Assembly (NCBI GenBank): GCA_046484775.1
Contig: JAWOIG010000216.1
Coordinates: forward strand, 1-5,965
Reading direction: 5' to 3'
From: JAFGQE01 sp046484775
GTDB lineage: Bacteria > Bacillota > Clostridia > DUPQ01
DNA: 5,965 bases
The notes under the pieces are model-generated. The model was not told the origin of the DNA and made no database searches. It saw only the letters and a list, made by a program, of their open reading frames with translations. A program made the translations under genes and the position numbers. Positions 1 to 5,965 of the stretch are shown one piece after another. Position 1 is the stretch's first letter, and each line of letters starts with the position of its first letter.

Positions 1-240
1 TGTGAACTGGCTTATAATCAATATATCTCCATTGACATCCTGTACTGACAGGTTCATTTTATCATTGTGATCCGGGAATATCCTCAGCCTTAGTATTTTA
101 CCGGCAAGGTACTCGACATCCTTCATTGCATCGCCGGACCTGATTCCCAGAAGGATGTTTATTCCCTTTCCTATTTTCCCGGATACAACCCCGCCTATTG
201 TTACGGAGCTTTCCGAGACCCTCTGAACCAATGCCCTCAT
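1..240 (-). CDS. dtd: D-aminoacyl-tRNA deacylase (Dtd), 5' part; 3' end runs off the window
   Basis: Cytoplasmic enzyme that hydrolyses D-amino acids (and glycine mischarged on tRNA-Ala) from tRNA, keeping D-residues out of protein. The first 80 codons are present, out of about 145-150 usual for the family. The product opens MRALVQRVSESSVTIGG, the typical Dtd N-terminus (M-R-A-x-x-Q-R-V-x-x-A/S-S-V). It continues through GKIGKGINILLGI (residues 21-33), LRIFPD (52-57) and KMNLSVQDV (61-69), and reaches the active-site SQFT motif at residues 77-80, exactly at the window edge. The second signature (Gly-cisPro loop, NxGP) should lie outside. The ATG overlaps the rel stop as ATGA, with a modest AGAAAGG about 10 bases upstream, so translational coupling to rel is likely. 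rel-dtd adjacency is standard in Firmicutes. Identification is firm; only completeness of the gene is unknown. Confidence 0.95.
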   Translation of the reverse strand, partial: MRALVQRVSESSVTIGGVVSGKIGKGINILLGIRSGDAMKDVEYLAGKILRLRIFPDHNDKMNLSVQDVNGDILIISQFT

Positions 241-2426
241 CTTTTCCCGGCCTTTCTGTTCGCCCTGTTTATGTCGATGACCCCGCTCAGTCTCTTGAGT
301 CTTTTGATGACGGTCGAAAGCTGGTCTTTGTTAAGAATGCCCATCTGCAGCTTAATAATTGCATAACCTTCCTTATTCGCCCTGCCTTCCACTGACGTAA
401 GTGATATCGAGGAATCATTCAGGATATTGGTGATTTCATTTAAAAGATTGTTCCTGTCATGTGCTTTGATCACTATTTCGGACTGGTAGTCAGCTGATGT
501 CTTCTCTGCCCACCTTACATCTATTTCGCGTTCTTTGAATTTGGGGTCGTTTATAACATTGACGCAATCCCTTCTGTGAATCGTAACGCCGCGCCCCCTT
601 GTTATATATCCGATTATATCGTCTCCCGGAACCGGATTACAGCATTGCCCGATGGTAACCAGGCAATTGTTTATCCCGCGGACGATAATTCCACGCTCGT
701 CAGTTGTATTTACAGGAATAACCTTTTCTTTCTGCTGCAGTTCCTTTTCTTTCAAAGCAGAGTCATCTGGATTAGCCTTACGGTAAGCCTCCTTGAGTTT
801 TGAGATTATTTTATTCGATGTGATTCCTGAATAGCCTACGGCTCCAAGCGCATCGTCAATGCTCTTGAAATTATAGCGTTTGAGCATATCTTCATAATAT
901 TCCGGTTTGAAAAGTTCCGGGAATGACAACCCCTGCCTTTTTAGCTCATGTTCGATCATCTCACGGCCTTTTTCAATGTTTTCATCCCTGTGCTCTTTTT
1001 TGAAATACTGCCTGATCTTATTTTTCGCCTGCGTGCTCTTGACTATTTTCAGCCAGTCCCTGCTTGGGCCCTTTGATGATGAAAGAGTGATAATTTCAAC
1101 TATATCGCCGTTTTCAAGCACATAGCTGATGGGAACCATCTTTCCGTTGATTTTTGCTCCGGTCATCTTGTTGCCTATGGCACTGTGAATTGAATATGCA
1201 AAATCTATCGGAGTTGAACCTGCGGGAAGATTGATCACATCACCCTTGGGTGAAAACACAAAAACCTCGTCATCGAAAAGATCTATCTTCAGATTATCAT
1301 AGAATTCATCGACATCGGCCGTATCCTTTTGCCATTCAATCATTTGCCTCAGCCATGCCAGCTTGTTTTCCATGTCGTCGGTCTTGCTGATTCCCTGCTT
1401 GTATTTCCAGTGGGCCGCTATGCCGTATTCTGCAATTCGGTGCATGTCGTGCGTTCTTATCTGGACCTCAAAAGGATGGCCCTGCTTTCCCACGAGGGTG
1501 GTATGCAGCGACTGGTACATGTTCGGCTTTGGCATTGCTATATAATCCTTGAATCTACCCGGCACAGGCCTGAACATCTCATGAACCATTCCAAGCGCCG
1601 CATAACAATCCTTGATGTTATCGACAATGATCCTTACGGCAAACATATCGAATATTTGTTCTATTGTAGTATTCTGACGTTTCATCTTTGTGTAAATGCT
1701 GTACAGGTGCTTGACCCTTCCGTCAATGATACCTTCTATATTCTTTTCCTTTAGATTCTCTTTAATTTCAATGATAATATTATCAATATATTTTTCCCGT
1801 TCTTTTCGCTTAACGGCTATCTGCGTGACAAGATTGCGGTATTCCTCGGGATGCAGGTATCGAAACGACAGGTCCTCAAGCTCCCATTTGAATGCAGACA
1901 TTCCGAGCCTATGGGAAATCGGCGCATATATTTCCATTGTTTCCGTGGCTTTTTCAATTTGCTTTTCACGGGACACATGTGCAAGGGTCCTCATGTTGTG
2001 CAGCCTGTCGGATAATTTGATGATGATGACCCTGATATCCTTTGACATCGCCATCAGCATTTTCCTGAGGTTTTCAACCTGCTGTTCCTTCCTCGTGTCA
2101 AGCGTAAGCTTGGAAAGCTTGCTGACTCCCTCCACCATGTCGGCTATTTCCTCGCCGAACAGCTCCTTTATCTCGCTGTATTCCGCAGCAGTGTCCTCAA
2201 TCACGTCATGCATGAGACCCGCGGCTATTGTCTTGGAGTTAAGCTCAAGGTCAGCCAGTATCTTTGCCACTTCGATAGGGTGATTCAGGAAAGGTTCGCC
2301 TGAAAGGCGAATCTGGCCCTCGTGGAACTTTTTTGCAACATTATATGCCGATTCAATTAACTCGAAGTTTGAATTCGGATTATATTTTCTGATTTTCTCA
2401 ATTAATTCCCCAAATGTCTTTTCCAT
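237..2426 (-). CDS. rel: Bifunctional (p)ppGpp synthetase/hydrolase (RelA/SpoT family, Rel)
   Basis: Long RelA/SpoT homologue that makes (p)ppGpp from ATP and GDP/GTP on starved ribosomes and degrades it again, driving the stringent response. The length of 729 residues is normal for Gram-positive Rel (B. subtilis about 734). Visible domains: HD hydrolase at about 25-200, with H49, HDVIEDT (73-79) and DRLHNMRTL (140-148); synthetase at about 235-345, with GRVKHLYSIY (236-245), RFKDYIAMPKP (291-301), EVQIRT (320-325) and AEYGIAAHW (332-340); TGS at about 385-447; a Cys/His region with CCNPVPGDD (595-603) and HRRDC (617-621); and a C-terminal ACT domain at about 648-722. RFKD rather than ExDD is the family mark of bifunctional enzymes, and the hydrolase residues are intact. 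An in-frame TGA lies 18 bases upstream of the chosen ATG with no other ATG, GTG or TTG between them, so this start is nearly forced. The Shine-Dalgarno next to it is poor (GGAACGG). The gene follows a 153-base leader after recJ, and its stop overlaps the dtd start. Confidence 0.97.
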   Translation of the reverse strand: MEKTFGELIEKIRKYNPNSNFELIESAYNVAKKFHEGQIRLSGEPFLNHPIEVAKILADLELNSKTIAAGLMHDVIEDTAAEYSEIKELFGEEIADMVEGVSKLSKLTLDTRKEQQVENLRKMLMAMSKDIRVIIIKLSDRLHNMRTLAHVSREKQIEKATETMEIYAPISHRLGMSAFKWELEDLSFRYLHPEEYRNLVTQIAVKRKEREKYIDNIIIEIKENLKEKNIEGIIDGRVKHLYSIYTKMKRQNTTIEQIFDMFAVRIIVDNIKDCYAALGMVHEMFRPVPGRFKDYIAMPKPNMYQSLHTTLVGKQGHPFEVQIRTHDMHRIAEYGIAAHWKYKQGISKTDDMENKLAWLRQMIEWQKDTADVDEFYDNLKIDLFDDEVFVFSPKGDVINLPAGSTPIDFAYSIHSAIGNKMTGAKINGKMVPISYVLENGDIVEIITLSSSKGPSRDWLKIVKSTQAKNKIRQYFKKEHRDENIEKGREMIEHELKRQGLSFPELFKPEYYEDMLKRYNFKSIDDALGAVGYSGITSNKIISKLKEAYRKANPDDSALKEKELQQKEKVIPVNTTDERGIIVRGINNCLVTIGQCCNPVPGDDIIGYITRGRGVTIHRRDCVNVINDPKFKEREIDVRWAEKTSADYQSEIVIKAHDRNNLLNEITNILNDSSISLTSVEGRANKEGYAIIKLQMGILNKDQLSTVIKRLKRLSGVIDINRANRKAGKR

Positions 2427-2509
2427 GCCATCCGTTCCATGAATTCAAAGTCATTTATATGACCGAATCCTCCGGTTAATGCGATCCCTATGCTGCCCCA
2501 TTCTTAATT

Positions 2510-2553
2510 GAATATGGCCGCATCCCTGAAAATCGTTTCCTTTTGCCATATTC
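2510..2553 (-). repeat. Perfect 9-bp inverted repeat in the rel leader
   Basis: GAATATGGC at 2553-2545 (minus strand) is exactly complementary to GCCATATTC at 2518-2510, with 26 bases between the arms. A smaller GAAA/TTTC hairpin could form inside the loop. No U-run follows on either strand, so it is not an intrinsic terminator. The right-hand arm overlaps the candidate -10 box, so it could be a DNA operator. If transcripts start further upstream, for example by readthrough from recJ, it could instead fold as an RNA stem in the rel leader. The symmetry is directly visible; the function is inferred. Confidence 0.5.
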
Positions 2554-2577
2554 TATCATATCAATCAAAATTCTGAA
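2550..2577 (-). promoter_or_regulatory. Candidate promoter for rel-dtd (extended -10)
   Basis: Read on the minus strand, TTCAGA (2577-2572, 4 of 6 matches to the sigma-A -35 box) is followed after 16 bases by TAGAAT (2555-2550, 5 of 6 matches to the -10 box). A TGA sits directly before the -10, giving the TGn extension. Transcription would begin near 2543 and give a leader of about 117 bases before rel. An alternative overlapping -10, TATGAT with its own TGA, sits 5 bases further upstream. Assigned by eye from consensus only; AT-rich gaps produce such matches by chance. Confidence 0.35.
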
Positions 2578-2579
2578 TA

Positions 2580-4271
2580 CTAAATAATTTCAGCAACGCT
2601 CTGTGTACCGACGTGTATCCTGATATCAACTATATTTAATTGCAATGATTTTCTCCCCATGTAATCGTTCAATTCAAGGTGGAAGGCTACATCAAATTCT
2701 TCATTCCCTCTGATTTTATCAACATATTCCGTTGAATTGAAAAATATACCCTTGATGCAAATACTGCCTTTGTTAATTTTGAAAGACATGTGATTCCTGT
2801 CTTTCCCGATTACTCTTATATCTGTCAGGAAAACGCCATGCATTGACAGAAGGGGCCTTTCATTACCTTTGCCATATGGCTCCAACGAATTTAAAAAGCT
2901 GTAATTTGCCAATGTAATATCGGCGGGCCCGACAAGGGCATCAATGAAAATCCTAGGCTTGCCCCCTGTTTCAATTCCATTCGAATGGGCATATTCGGCA
3001 AGGCACTCACGGAACTCACCGATCCTGCATTCATCCAGTTCCACGCCCGCCGCCATTTTGTGCCCGCCGTATTTCAACAGCATGCAACCGCAGCGCCTGA
3101 GGCTTTCTATGAGTGAGAAATCCCCGGTGCTTCTCCCCGACCCGACCGCGATGCCGTCGCTTATGCTAAATATTATTGCAGGCTTATTGTATTCCTCGCA
3201 TATCTTTGAAGCTACGATACCAATTACCCCCCTGTTGATATCGTGTTCTCCGGCAACTATCACCGGTGAATCCATCAGGTTTTTATCATTCCTCATGATT
3301 TCCTTGATTAGGGCGACAACCTTGTTCTGTTCATCCCTTCGCCTGTTGTTCAAAGCCGAAAGAAAAGATGCCATTCCCAATGCCTTTTCATCATCTTTTT
3401 CAGTAAGTATATCAAACGCCTTGAGTGGATCCCCCATCCTGCCCGCAGCATTTATCCTGGGGCCCACAATGAATCCAAGTGCATATGACGAAACCTTTCC
3501 ATAGTCTGAACCTGCCTTTTCAAGCAATGCGCTTATTCCGGTGTTTTCGCCTCTTTCAATAGATTCCAGTCCGTTTTTTACGATAACCCTGTTTTCGCCT
3601 GTAAGGGGAACTATGTCCGCGACTGTTCCCAGTGCCGCAAGAGGAAGATATTCCAGGTAATCGTTGCACTTTCCCCATATTTCACACAATGCCTGCACTA
3701 TTTTAAAGGCTACTCCTGCTCCGGATAGATGCGAAAACGGATATTTATTGTCCGGTCTTGAGCAACAGACAATGGCATCGGCTTCGGGAAGAGTATCAGG
3801 AGCCTGATGATGATCGGAAACCAGCACCTTTACATTGTTCTGCTTCAAATATCTGATTTCGTCTATTGCCGAAATTCCGCAATCAGTTGTAATTACAAGA
3901 TTTATGCCCGATTCAACGATTTGAACGGCTGATTCCATGTTAAGGCCATATCCATCATCAAATCTGTTGGGTATTATTTTGTCGACCAATGCGCCCTGTC
4001 TGCTCAGAAAATCAACCATTATGGCTGCCGAGGTAAGGCCATCCGCATCGTAATCCCCATATATGCATATCATATGATTATTTTTAACGGCATTGTCTAT
4101 CAGATCAACAGCCTTCCCCATGTCATTGAACAAAAAAGGATCATTCAGGAATACTAATGAAGGGTCTAAAAAACAAGGATCATTGACCCAGGGTCTTGCC
4201 CGTTTGATTGCATCGGGCAGACTGTTCGAAATATTGCACTTTGAAATTTCAATCCAGACGGAATCAAACAT
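2580..4271 (-). CDS. recJ: Single-stranded-DNA-specific 5'-3' exonuclease RecJ
   Basis: DHH/DHHA1-family nuclease that degrades single-stranded DNA 5' to 3' in recombinational repair, mismatch repair and fork restart, using divalent metal ions in the cytoplasm. The 563 residues are close to E. coli RecJ (577) and lack the long C-terminal extension of B. subtilis RecJ. The DHH motifs run in order: GDYDADG (72-78), TTDCG (128-132), DHH (153-155) and GTVADIVPL (215-223). They are followed by PRINAAGR (271-278), then the DHHA1 region with GSGRS (377-381) and GGHKMAAG (402-409), and an OB-like C-terminal part starting near LEPYGKGNERP (463-473). The usual WH before GVIGIVASKI (348-357) is replaced by IN. 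The ATG lies 2 bases after the stop of the WG-repeat gene, with only a weak G-rich tract (GGGGGT) about 17 bases upstream, which suggests translation coupled to that gene. The stop is TAG. Confidence 0.96.
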   Translation of the reverse strand: MFDSVWIEISKCNISNSLPDAIKRARPWVNDPCFLDPSLVFLNDPFLFNDMGKAVDLIDNAVKNNHMICIYGDYDADGLTSAAIMVDFLSRQGALVDKIIPNRFDDGYGLNMESAVQIVESGINLVITTDCGISAIDEIRYLKQNNVKVLVSDHHQAPDTLPEADAIVCCSRPDNKYPFSHLSGAGVAFKIVQALCEIWGKCNDYLEYLPLAALGTVADIVPLTGENRVIVKNGLESIERGENTGISALLEKAGSDYGKVSSYALGFIVGPRINAAGRMGDPLKAFDILTEKDDEKALGMASFLSALNNRRRDEQNKVVALIKEIMRNDKNLMDSPVIVAGEHDINRGVIGIVASKICEEYNKPAIIFSISDGIAVGSGRSTGDFSLIESLRRCGCMLLKYGGHKMAAGVELDECRIGEFRECLAEYAHSNGIETGGKPRIFIDALVGPADITLANYSFLNSLEPYGKGNERPLLSMHGVFLTDIRVIGKDRNHMSFKINKGSICIKGIFFNSTEYVDKIRGNEEFDVAFHLELNDYMGRKSLQLNIVDIRIHVGTQSVAEII

Positions 4272-4273
4272 TT

Positions 4274-5278
4274 TTATCTGTCGACTATGACCCCCACAGG
4301 GGCTATTCCTTCCTGGAAATCAGAAGCCGCCGAATATTTACCCCCAAGCACAAGCTCCCCTTCCGAATTTATGAATCCCCAGTTGGTGCCAGGATCAAAT
4401 TCAGTCTGAACAGCGGCAAATCCTTCGGAAAAACTAAAGGCTTCCGCAAAAACCGGTGAAATTACCAATTCATTCCGCATATTTATATACGCCCACTTGC
4501 CCTTCATCGTTGTCCCGATGAAAACCGGTGCAATTCCATCCTTGAACGGTTTAGCGAAACCATATGTGAATTCAATTATAATATTGCCTTCCCGGTCTAT
4601 GTATCCCCAGTCCTGACGTTCCGGGTCGGCGGTCAGTTTGATGGCGGCAAGTCCCTCGCTGAAATTCCTTGCGTATGTATACCTTGCTTCAATCGCTACA
4701 TTTCCCTCGGTATCGATGTATCCGGAAACACCGGCCGTACCGACTCCCTCCATATACATTGCCAGACCTTCTGAAAATGAACTTGCCCCTGAAAAGCGCG
4801 GCTCGATGACATATTCGCCCGTGTTGTCGATGAACCCCCACAAATCCTCTGTTCCAGGATCGGAGCTCTTTACAGCCGCGAATCCTTCGGAAAACGGCAG
4901 GGCGTCCTTGAATTTTCTGTCAAATAGCATAGTTCCCTGTTTGTCTATGAACCACCATGATTCCTTTGTTCCCGCACGGACCATAACCGGAGCGATGCCG
5001 TTGACAAATATTCCGACATCATCATAAACAAGGTCTATCAAAACTTCATTTTCCCTGTTGATAAATCCCCACTTGCCATATCCTTCTTCACCCGCTCTGA
5101 CCGCAAGCATACCGTCGCTCGCCGGAAGAGCCATATGGTAATATGGTTTGACCACCCATTCTCCCCCGGTATCAATATATCCGTATAGGCTTATGGGAAC
5201 CTTTATGCATCCTGTAAGAACAAATGCCAGTGATACAATCATCACAGCCACAATATTCAATCCAATGTATTTTTTCAT
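4274..5278 (-). CDS. WG-repeat lipoprotein, surface-anchored, function unknown
   Basis: A 334-residue protein made almost entirely of WG (KWG-type) repeats behind a lipoprotein signal. The N-terminus MKK, a hydrophobic stretch (about 5-22) and the lipobox LTGC (21-24) predict cleavage before Cys24, lipidation, and display on the outer face of the membrane. Eight repeats follow, each opening with a W-G-F/Y-I-D/N-like motif and ending in an F-S-E-G-[FLI]-A-like motif. WG repeats probably form beta-rich structures and are usually assigned to binding or surface roles, with no known catalysis. The start is supported by an AAGGTG ribosome site 11 bases upstream, which overlaps the stop of the preceding gene. 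The gap to that gene is 15 bases, and recJ begins 2 bases downstream, so all three are probably co-transcribed. No ligand or partner can be inferred from the sequence. Confidence 0.88.
   Translation of the reverse strand: MKKYIGLNIVAVMIVSLAFVLTGCIKVPISLYGYIDTGGEWVVKPYYHMALPASDGMLAVRAGEEGYGKWGFINRENEVLIDLVYDDVGIFVNGIAPVMVRAGTKESWWFIDKQGTMLFDRKFKDALPFSEGFAAVKSSDPGTEDLWGFIDNTGEYVIEPRFSGASSFSEGLAMYMEGVGTAGVSGYIDTEGNVAIEARYTYARNFSEGLAAIKLTADPERQDWGYIDREGNIIIEFTYGFAKPFKDGIAPVFIGTTMKGKWAYINMRNELVISPVFAEAFSFSEGFAAVQTEFDPGTNWGFINSEGELVLGGKYSAASDFQEGIAPVGVIVDR
4277..5185 (-). repeat. Eight tandem WG repeats within the lipoprotein gene
   Basis: Repeat units open at about residues 32 (YGYID), 70 (WGFIN), 108 (WWFID), 147 (WGFID), 185 (SGYID), 224 (WGYID), 262 (WAYIN) and 300 (WGFIN). 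They are spaced about 38 residues apart, or about 115 bases. Most units carry an E/D-G-[FILM]-A motif about 24 residues in; the first has DGMLAV. The DNA has recurring words such as TTTTCCGAAGG (the F-S-E-G codons, minus strand), but units have diverged, so this is an old array and not a recent expansion. Confidence 0.85.
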
Positions 5279-5293
5279 CTTTTCAATAACACC

Positions 5294-5965
5294 TTATAAT
5301 AAACATTCCGGCCGCCTGCCATGGCAGAAACCGTCCATATGCCTCCATTTTACATCATCAAGCCACTCAAGCTCCAATATTTCGTTGACAAGGGATAGTG
5401 TGAATGTCCTGAAATATGTGCTGCATGCATCCGACCTGCCCTTTTCACCTTTGTGAAGCTTCCATCCAAGGTCAATGTGTTCTTCACCGGGGCTTCCAAT
5501 GAATCCTCCGTCGCAATCAAGAAGAGACATTAGATAAGGATAAAATTTTCCCACTGATTCACGAACTTCTTTCGTGCAAATACCATATTGCCTGCTCAGC
5601 GTGACAACCGAGTCTATGACATCCATATCGCCGCAGCACCCCATGTTGCCGTAACTTCCGTTTTTGCACTGGAGCTTCAATGAACTGACAATCATTTTTT
5701 CCGGATCGGGTACTTCCCTGCCGTACATCCAGTAAACCATCAGCGTATGGTAGCCGCCGAACTGCTGTCTGAATAATTCCGAATCCCTCTCAATATTCCA
5801 CCAGCCTGTTTCCGGGTCTGTACGTGCGTCATGCCAGTCGAAGAAAGCGTCCATTGCTTCCAGATTCGACCTGTCGCCAGTAATTAGATGGTCGGACCCC
5901 ATGATGCAGCCCATGTCATATGTCCAGTTTCCCACTTTCCATGGATCTTTCCAAGGCAGTGCATC
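5294..5965 (-). CDS. Hypothetical protein, possible alpha/alpha-toroid (prenyltransferase/squalene-cyclase-like) fold; 5' end outside the window
   Basis: The reading frame is open to the window edge (first visible codons read DALPWKDPWK), so the true start lies upstream and the 223 residues are the C-terminal part. A GTG at 5935 could be read as a start, but the open frame above it argues against that. I do not recognise a named family. Features that recall terpenoid-cyclase/prenyltransferase toroids are helix pairs separated by glycine and aromatic turns: DPETGWWN (50-57), QFGGYH (68-73), NGSYGNMG (102-109), GDMDVIDSVVTL (112-123), CDGGF (151-155) and SDACSTYFRTFTL (178-190). No signal peptide can be judged. 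It has about ten cysteines, including an adjacent pair at 110-111. The TAA stop runs into the ribosome site of the WG lipoprotein 15 bases on, so the two are probably in one transcript. Fold assignment is inference; enzymatic function is unknown. Confidence 0.6.
   Translation of the reverse strand, partial: DALPWKDPWKVGNWTYDMGCIMGSDHLITGDRSNLEAMDAFFDWHDARTDPETGWWNIERDSELFRQQFGGYHTLMVYWMYGREVPDPEKMIVSSLKLQCKNGSYGNMGCCGDMDVIDSVVTLSRQYGICTKEVRESVGKFYPYLMSLLDCDGGFIGSPGEEHIDLGWKLHKGEKGRSDACSTYFRTFTLSLVNEILELEWLDDVKWRHMDGFCHGRRPECLL

Larger units (their letters stand above)
2427..2579 (-). other. recJ-rel intergenic leader region (no gene; apt absent)
   Basis: This is the only sizeable gap in the window, 153 bases. 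In B. subtilis and many relatives apt lies between recJ and rel; here I see no Apt-like reading, and the space is far below the roughly 510 bases apt would need. On the rel strand it holds a candidate extended -10 promoter, a perfect 9-bp inverted repeat, a GGAGG 42 bases before the rel ATG, and a few very short open frames of 11-23 codons with no convincing support. No intrinsic terminator follows recJ: I see no GC-rich stem with a T-run, so readthrough from recJ into rel is plausible. Confidence 0.8.

Noticed and set aside
1696..2283. 195-codon plus-strand open frame opposite rel
   Set aside because: It is antisense to the conserved HD and synthetase regions of rel, has a Ser/Ile-rich composition typical of a shadow frame, and matches no recognisable family.
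2510..2559. 23-codon frame (MIEYGKRKRF...) in the recJ-rel gap as a leader peptide
   Set aside because: No ribosome site precedes its ATG, it has no run of regulatory codons, and nothing resembling an attenuator follows.
2578..2599. Possible terminator at the end of recJ (CTGAA / TTCAG arms)
   Set aside because: The stem is only 5 bp, AT-rich, with an 11-base loop and no clean T-run, so it would be a very weak terminator.
2944..3504. 186-codon plus-strand open frame opposite recJ
   Set aside because: It mirrors conserved RecJ motifs on the other strand, is rich in Ser/Pro/Leu, and has no domain of its own.
5294..5935. GTG at 5935 as the start of the rightmost gene
   Set aside because: The same frame stays open with plausible protein sequence up to the window edge and no clear ribosome site precedes the GTG, so the gene most likely begins outside the window.

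Overview
The window reads as a fragment of a Clostridia-like (Firmicutes) chromosome. The evidence is the block recJ - rel - dtd, all on the minus strand. This resembles the Firmicutes core neighbourhood, which in Bacillus subtilis runs recJ - apt - relA - dtd. The proteins also look Gram-positive: Rel is a bifunctional RFKD-type enzyme, and the WG-repeat protein has a Gram-positive-style lipoprotein signal. Base composition is moderate and looks similar across all genes. I cannot name a genus.

All five genes lie on the minus strand, so transcription runs from right to left. In that order they are: (1) the 3' part of a gene (5294-5965) for a protein that may have an alpha/alpha-toroid (prenyltransferase/squalene-cyclase-like) fold; (2) a lipoprotein of eight WG repeats (4274-5278); (3) recJ, the 5'-3' single-strand DNA exonuclease (2580-4271); (4) a bifunctional (p)ppGpp synthetase/hydrolase of the RelA/SpoT family (237-2426); and (5) the 5' part of dtd, D-aminoacyl-tRNA deacylase (1-240). 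The first three are separated by only 15 and 2 bases, and rel and dtd overlap by an ATGA. The layout therefore looks like two tightly packed units, which may be one long operon, separated by the only real gap, 2427-2579.

That gap lies where apt (adenine phosphoribosyltransferase) is found in B. subtilis and many relatives. I see no apt there. The gap holds a possible extended -10 promoter, a perfect 9-bp inverted repeat, and a GGAGG motif unusually far from the rel start, so it probably controls rel-dtd expression.

Functionally, recJ (DNA repair), rel (stringent response) and dtd (removal of D-amino acids from tRNA) are housekeeping genes. The two genes upstream of recJ are accessory: an exported WG-repeat lipoprotein and a poorly characterised protein. 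Their tight linkage to recJ is the least expected feature here. I found no mobile element, CRISPR array, tRNA or rRNA, and nothing that amounts to a clearly new defence or metabolic system.
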